Origin: Glandiceps talaboti
Lineage: Eukaryota > Hemichordata > Enteropneusta > Spengelidae
Direction of reading: 5' to 3'
DNA length: 64,000 nucleotides
Assembly: GCF_964340395.1 (NCBI RefSeq)
Contig: NC_135564.1
Location: forward strand, 12,750,391 to 12,814,390
Shown here: positions 58,085-64,000 of the stretch, in pieces
How the letters are laid out: each line of letters begins with the position of its first letter
Position numbering within the stretch: position 1 is the first letter of the stretch
Position numbers and translations under genes: made by a program
The notes under the pieces: generated by a model
The model's input: the letters and a program-made list of their open reading frames with translations, nothing else
Database searches by the model: none
What the model was told of the DNA's origin: nothing

Positions 58085-58945
58085 AGTGTGTATTCTGAAG
58101 ATTAAACTGGACTGTATTCTGTATATACTGCATACAAAATACCATGTATTCTGTCGTGTAGTATTCTGCAAAATACAGGATGTATTCTGTATTTTAGTGT
58201 ACTGCATGCAAACTACAAAGTGTATTCTGTACTCGAGTAAACTACAAAAAGATTAGAGTTTATGCTGTAGTCTAGTATTCTGTATGCAAAATACTGTGTG
58301 TATTCTGTAGTCTAGTATACTGCATACGAAATAGTGTGTATTCTGTAGACTAGTATACTGCATACCAAATAGTGTGCATTCTGTAGTCGAGTATATATAC
58401 TTCATACCAAATACAGAGTGTATTCTGTAGTATAGTATACTGCATACCAAATACAGAGTGTATTCTGTTGTATAGTATACTGTATACCAAATAGTGTGTA
58501 TTCTGTAGTATAGTATAATGCATACCAAATACAGTGTGTATTCTGTAGTATAGTATACTGCATACCAAATACAGTGTGTATTCTGTAGTATATATACTTC
58601 ATACCAAATACAGTGTGTATTCTGTAGTATAGTATAATGCATACCAAATACAGTGTGTATTCTGTAGTCTAGTATACTGCATACCAAATACGGTGTGTAT
58701 TCTGTAGTCTAGTATACTGTATACCAAATACAGTGTGTATTCTGTAGTCTAGTATATTGCATACCAAATACAGTGTGTATCTGTAGTCTACCGTAGTATA
58801 CTGTATACCAAATAGTGTGTATTCTGTTGTCTAGTATATTGCATACCAAATAGTGTGTATTCTGTAGTCTAGTATATATACTGCATACCAAATAAAGAGT
58901 GCATTCTGTAGTCTAGTATACTGCATACCAAATACAGAGAGCAAG
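58085..58945 (-). repeat. About 38-43 bp minisatellite, roughly 20 copies
   Basis: Units of GTGTATTCTGTAGTCTAGTA followed by TACTGCATACCAAATACA repeat with small length changes (AT insertions, loss of CAG). Minus-strand frames rich in Tyr, Ile and His are by-products of the repeat. Confidence 0.95.
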
Positions 58946-59362
58946 CTAGTCTAACCTAGATCTTTGAATGTTAATTTGAACACAGAAGGCATTCTTCAGT
59001 CTAGTTCATTCTGGGTTCATAATTACAAATGAAAATTTCTACTCACGGAGTCAAATTTTTTTAATATTTTTCAATGCACGAATTAAAAGAGAAATTGACA
59101 GTACATGTATTAGTTGTGTTAATCAAAGTGTGTTTATGTTTCAGAGTTTGCTTCCTTCATCATCTTGGTATATATTACACTATTAAGTCTGGAAAGTTCA
59201 AAAAAATTGAATATTTCACAACATTATGATTTTTCCTCGGTAATCTGTCTCCTTGATAATAGAGTGCCATTATAAATTTAGTTAAATATTAATATACTAA
59301 TTCTAATGAGATAGAAAGATATGTGATAAATGAGTAGAATTACTCCTTGTTATGGATAGTGA

Positions 59363-59452
59363 TAGTCTGCAAGGTACTCCTGAACAGAGCGCCCTCACAC
59401 ATTGATTAGTGGATGTGTGATGGCGCCCTATCATGGCGTACCTTACAGACTA
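59363..59452. mobile_element. Short palindromic MITE, TAGTCTGTAAGGTACG family, best copy
   Basis: Left arm TAGTCTGCAAGGTACTCC ... GAGCGCCCTCACACAT and right arm ATGTGTGATGGCGCCCTA ... GGCGTACCTTACAGACTA form an almost complete 90-bp palindrome. The clearest member of the family in the window. Confidence 0.75.
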
Positions 59453-60415
59453 AAGGTAGTGAGTGTTGCCACTATGGCTGCTTGCCATAAAACATTTAGA
59501 CTTGCTATATATCCTGGGTCTACATTTTATATTTCCAAAAAATCTCTCAACTTGCAATTTTCAGCCTATGCATTTATTTTATTAAACGGATTAGTTTTGG
59601 ACATAATATTGTATCAGAACTTTAACACATTCCCTTGGTGAATTAATATGAAATGCGCCTCGGAAATAAACTGTTTAAACTTCTACTGTTATTTTGTTTA
59701 AGAAAACAACCCATTTTCAGTTAAAATTAAGAGAGAGAAATCAGGGGTCACCATCCAAATTTTTGAAATCACTGTCAAATTGTTATAAAAAAGAAGCCAT
59801 TTTAGAATCCAATATGGCGGCTAAATACTGCATTACGCCTTATAATGTATGTGCTATGAGAAAATATAAGATTGTCGATTTCCTTGAAAATGAGACAGTG
59901 GACCCAAAATTTCTTCTCTTATTTTAGAAGGACCTGAAGTAAGTTTTCATATGGAAACATTTGGACAGAATTAAAGAACACTGATTTAAATTCATTGCAA
60001 AGATGACTTTCTACCTTTAAGTAGATTATATGACCGATGAAATAAACAGATATTGGATGGTTTACAAAATCTTCAAAACTGTCTCAAAATTTCAAATATT
60101 TCTGCTAGATTGATAAAGTTATATACATGCTTATATATATATATATATATACAGTGGTCCAATGTGACAGATTTATAAACTGCCTGAGTGTATAGCGACA
60201 TTATTATCATTTTGTATAGAATTATCAGCCATACAGATTCCAAATTATGTTATACTTCACACGTCAAACATAAATGGGAAGATCAACTTAAAAGCCTGAA
60301 TGGCTGTAGCTTTTTGCTCATTTTTTATAGCATGTTTTTTCCTTGTTGAAAAATGCACCAAATTAACATGAACTGCTTCAATTATTCTGCTTAGCTGAAT
60401 TACTGTTCTCTATTG
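59453..60415. other. Intergenic, no gene recognised
   Basis: AT-rich; a short TA run at about 60136-60151. No exon supported. Confidence 0.4.
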
Positions 60416-60424
60416 GATATTGAT

Positions 60425-60940
60425 GGTACTGTGTACACTGGCTTGATGTCCATGTGTAAACAGTATGAATCAACTGATATACCTATCTACTAGTCATTGA
60501 CGGTACTGTGTACACTGGCTTGATGTCCATGTGTAAACAGTATGAATCAACTGATATACCTATCTACTAGTCATTGACGGTACTGTGTACACTGGCTTGA
60601 TGTCCATGTGTAAACAGTATGAATCAACTGATATACCTATCCACTAGTCATTGACGGTACTGTGTACACTGGCTTGATGTCCATGTGTAAACAGTTTAAT
60701 AATTTCAATTAACTGATATACCTATCTACTAGTCATTGATGGTACTGTGTACACTGGGTTGATGTCCATGTGTAAACAGTATGAATCAACTGATATACCT
60801 ATCTACTAGTCATTGACAGTACTGTGTACACTGGCTTGATGTCCATGTGTAAACAGTTTAATAATTTCGATTAACTGATATACCTATCTACTAGTCATTG
60901 ATGGTACTGTGTATACTAGTTTGATATCCATAAGTAAACA
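60425..60940 (+). repeat. 77-bp tandem array, about seven copies
   Basis: Units starting GGTACTGTGTACACTGGCTT and containing TGATGTCCATGTGTAAACAG recur at 60425, 60502, 60579 and onward; two copies carry a short insertion (TTTAATAATTTC). The conserved core also occurs in inverse orientation at 18046-18113 and, diverged, near 4435-4470. Confidence 0.92.
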
Positions 60941-61204
60941 TTAACAAAATATACCTCATTTACTAATTTGTCAACACATTTAAATTTGACAAAGGTTGAT
61001 CACTGGGTTGATTACACAAAACAATGTAACCCACTTCAGCAAGTATACAACATTAATAAGTTAAAGCAAGCAAGAAATTTTTTTTTTAAATAATTGTTCC
61101 AGTTATAGCTGCATATGTTTGCCTGATAATTATCTTTGTTCCAAAATGTACAGAATATTTGTTGTTTATTCATCACACAGTGTGGAATTCTACTGTTTGC
61201 ATCT

Positions 61205-61858
61205 ATTACAAAGCCATGGCATCACAGCAATCTAACCTTTGACCCATCTGATTAAGCCATGACATCACAGCAAATCCAACCTCTGACCCTGCCACTTAAG
61301 CTATGACATCACAGCAATCTAACCTCTAACTCAGCAGATTAAGCCATGACATCATAGCTACTTAACCTCTGACCCTGCCATTGAGTTGTGACATCACAGC
61401 AATCTAACTGCTAACCCAGCAGATAAAGCCATGACATCACAGCTATTCAACCTCTGACCCTGCCTTAAACTGTGACATCACAGCAATCTAACCTATAACC
61501 CAGCTGATTAAGCCATGACATCACAGCTATTTAACCTCTGACCCTGCCATTGAGTTGTGACATCACAGCAATCTAACTGCTAACCCAGCAGATAAAGCCA
61601 TGACATCACAGCTATTCAACCTCTGACCTTACCTTAAACTGTGACATCACAGCAATTTAACCTCTAACTCAGCAGATTAAGCCATGACATCACAGCTATT
61701 TAACCTCTGACCCTGCCTTAAACCGTGACATCACAGCAATCTAACCTCTAACTCAGCAGATTAAGCCATGACATCACAGCTATTTAACCTCTGACCCTGC
61801 CTTAAACCGTGACATCACAGCAATCTAGCCTCTAACTCAGCAGATTAAGCCATGACAC
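61205..61858 (+). repeat. Array of about 15 units with TGACATCACAGC cores
   Basis: Alternating half-units (AAGCCATGACATCACAGCTA and AACTGTGACATCACAGCAAT) give a period of about 42 bp and a dimer of about 84 bp. I count 14 exact TGACATCA octamers plus a diverged first copy. The octamer differs by one base from the CRE palindrome TGACGTCA. It lies downstream of the LRP12-like gene and could be in its 3' UTR. Confidence 0.92.
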
Positions 61859-61884
61859 TTACATATCTAATTGCCATGGTTATG

Positions 61885-62390
61885 TTGTAACAACTAATCT
61901 GTATATTATGTTAGTAGTTATACAATCTGATTAAAAATCTTATGTAGTGAACTTGGCACGATTTCTTTATTTACCTCCTACTTTTATTGTCATTTGTTCT
62001 TTTTTGTTCTGTGAGCACCTTGTACCTACATCTGACACAATACCATAGGAATTCTTGTACTTATGTCTAGCCAATCAGAATCAGTCTTACAATATAACAC
62101 TCAACATTCAAAATTGAAACAGAGAACCACCAAACAATAACAATAGCATTGTTGTCTGCACTCTAGTTCAAGCTCTTTTCAAGACGCATTCTTAATGGTT
62201 GAGTAAATCCACTCAGCACTTGATATTTGTATGAGAACTCCTACGGTATCTTGTCAGATATAGGAACAGGCACTCACTCACAGAACAACAAAGAATGTAG
62301 GTGAGGCGTAAAAAAACGAAATCACACAAAGTTCCCTACCTTAGATTTAAAATCAGATTGGTAGTTATATTAGTTGTAACATCTAATATA
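61885..62390. mobile_element. Foldback element related to 3896-4372
   Basis: Left arm GTTGTAACAACTAATCTG ... TACAATCTGATTAAAAATCT and right arm AGATTTAAAATCAGATTGGT ... TTAGTTGTAACATC are inverted copies. Interior motifs (TCATTTGTTCTTTTTTGTTC, GACACAATACCATAGG, GAGTAAATCCACTCA) match the element in the KANSL2 intron. Noncoding MITE. Confidence 0.65.
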
Positions 62391-62573
62391 ACTTTAATGT
62401 GTATGAAAACACCAAACAGCCTCTTTATATATCATTGTATGGCCACTACACAAGACCCCTATACAATGTTAAAGTTAATACAAACGTTAGTAAATAATTA
62501 AACTGAAGAGAATTTGCCTCAGTATGTAAATGCCTGATATGATATAAATTCATTGTCTAGTACTGCTAATTGT

Positions 62574-64000
62574 TCAACACATGTTTACATTGTGTGAAGA
62601 TGGCAAGAGACAAGTAGTGTCATTGTCTGACTGACTGTCTGTCTCAGAGTCTTTATCATTCTCTTCGTGGTTGTAACTTGGTGGCATTGTCTCTGCCTGA
62701 CAGTCATCACCATCTTCACTGCCACCTGGTGGCGCTGTTTCCCTTTCACGAACATTACTATTTCGGCTGTCACTTGGTGGCACTGTTGTTTCCCCCTCAA
62801 ATTCATTATTTTGGCAATTGCTTGCTTGTGTTGTCTTCCCTTGACATGCACTGTTATTTTGGCTGTCACTTGGTGTCGCTGTCTCCTCTCGTACGGCATC
62901 GTTTGTTGAATTCTCTTCACAAGGGCTAATTTCTTGTAAATGTTGTATGTTGACAACAGCATTAGCAATTTGATCTTCCAAACAATTGCCATGACTGGCT
63001 GCTCTGTCTGTTTCAGTGTCTGTATCGACCTCCTCGTTTCTATTTTCAATATTTTCTGAGTCACTAGTCACAGTGTTGTCTTCTTCATTATGTTCCTGCC
63101 TTTCATCACCATTTGCAGTAGCAGCTCTCTGGGCACGGTTTGATTGTCGCCGACATCGCCTAGCTCGTCTAGAATGTGCAAGCGCGTGAATCTGTTCCAT
63201 AAGTGCCGAATTCCCTGGTTGGGTTCTATCTGATGCTGCCATGGATGCGGAGTACGATGGTGGTGCTTCTCGTCGCATAAATTCTTGTTCAACTCTCGTC
63301 ATTGGCGAGATGTCGAACGGTGCACGTTGTTCATTAACTCTCAAAGCATAGAGTTTGCATGTACAGCCCAATGCAATGACCAAGAGTAGTCCACAGATTA
63401 GGGAGCCTATCACTGCTGCAATAATGACACGTGTCGACACTTCTATGAAAAAAAATATAAAAATTACATCAGTTTCACATTTAACTGGCAATGAGTTGTA
63501 CTTTTCTTAAACAAAGTAGATTGGTCACAGCAAAAGTTTTATTATATTCGGATTTCAAAAGTACATTTAGTAGTGGGTGAGCCTTAAAGTTGCCATATGG
63601 ATTGGGATTTGGTATTTATTTTGGATTTTTAATTTATAAAACAATTTTATCATGGCTTCCTTCTTGAAAAATCAATGTGAAACAACATAGACCGAGTCTG
63701 TGTTTGTAAGCCATTACATTGCAAAAAGTTTAAAAAATGTGTAAAAAGTTTGTATATTCATATGATTTACATATGCATTTTACACATTTATTAATCTTCT
63801 GTAATTTATTGAGTTACAAACAAAGGACTGGACATATGTTGTTTCACATTGATTTGTCAAGTAGGAAGCCATTTGGTACATAATTTAAAAATCCAAAATA
63901 AATATCCAATCCTCATCCATATGGCCACTTTAAGTTGTATGGTATTACTTACGTGAACAATTCAATTCGTCTGAGTTGTCACCACAGTCATCAGTTGCAT
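62574..64000 (-). CDS. LRP12: LRP12/LRP3-like LDL-receptor-class-A protein, 3' end
   Basis: Two exons are visible on the minus strand: 64000-63953 (continuing off the window) and the last exon 63442-62574, in phase. The first ends an LDL-receptor class A repeat (ATDDCGDNSDELNC), the calcium-binding motif of the family. The last exon encodes a transmembrane segment (VIIAAVIGSLICGLLLVIAL), the juxtamembrane CTCKLYALR and a TRVEQEFMRREAPPSYS block, all very close to vertebrate LRP12 and LRP3 as I recall them. The remaining tail of about 200 residues is acidic and Ser/Thr-rich, with about five degenerate units of 15-17 residues carrying TxPPSDS or MPPSYN, and ends in NVNMC. It is a type I plasma-membrane receptor of unsettled function; two PPSY motifs could bind WW domains. 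The choice between LRP12 and LRP3 cannot be made from this end. Confidence 0.88.
63584..63935. mobile_element. Foldback MITE, AAAGTGGCCATA family
   Basis: TTAAAGTTGCCATATGGATT at the left and CATCCATATGGCCACTTTAA at the right, with a palindromic interior matching 18935-19277. It fills most of the last LRP12-like intron and ends 12 bases before the exon 63953 donor hexamer. Confidence 0.75.

Noticed and set aside
58253-58891. Minus-strand frames of 60-144 codons with YTTEYTLYLVC-like repeats
   Set aside because: By-product of the 38-43 bp minisatellite; copies with indels break the frame and nothing supports translation.

Overview
The window is eukaryotic and animal: AT-rich, intron-dense, full of microsatellites, minisatellites and small foldback elements, with clear GT..AG introns. 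It looks like an invertebrate, possibly a deuterostome such as a hemichordate or amphioxus. That guess rests on a death-effector-domain gene of unfamiliar architecture and on the style of the LINE tails and repeats; no species can be named from the sequence. I assembled five protein-coding genes exon by exon, checking splice sites and phases by eye.

Layout: (1) 108-3419, minus strand: the 5' part of KANSL2 (NSL histone acetyltransferase complex), with a 5' UTR exon near 5749-5930; its 3' part lies off the left edge. (2) 6524-16220, plus strand: a complete ten-exon cyclin T (CCNT1/2 type, 743 aa), head-to-head with KANSL2 across a short CpG-containing interval. From memory, human KANSL2 and CCNT1 are also neighbours, so this may be old microsynteny. 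(3) 16221-24800: cyclin T 3' UTR, then a repeat desert with a 49-bp satellite (20021-21238) and several foldback elements. (4) 25767-31085, minus strand: a six-exon (at least) gene for a death effector domain, a conserved alpha/beta module, a long coiled coil and a ubiquitin-like C-terminal region; no named family was recognised. A further 3' exon at 24809-24873 is likely. (5) 31086-35518: regulatory and repeat-rich intergenic DNA with probable LINE relics. (6) 35519-54015, plus strand: a complete 25-exon EXOC2 (exocyst subunit Sec5, 886 aa) with a Ral-binding IPT/TIG domain. (7) 54016-62573: EXOC2 3' UTR and long tandem arrays, including arrays carrying exact POU octamers and CRE-like octamers. 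(8) 62574-64000, minus strand: the last exons of an LRP12/LRP3-like LDL-receptor-class-A membrane protein.

The genes do not form one pathway: two act in transcription and chromatin (KANSL2, cyclin T/P-TEFb), one in exocytosis, one is a putative death-fold adaptor and one is a receptor. The most striking structural signal is recurrent: at four splice junctions in two genes, a short tandem duplication spans the exon/intron boundary and leaves an array of decoy splice sites. The DED gene and the many mutually related foldback families are the other main points of interest. No CRISPR array, tRNA, rRNA, retroviral or Polinton-like element was recognised.
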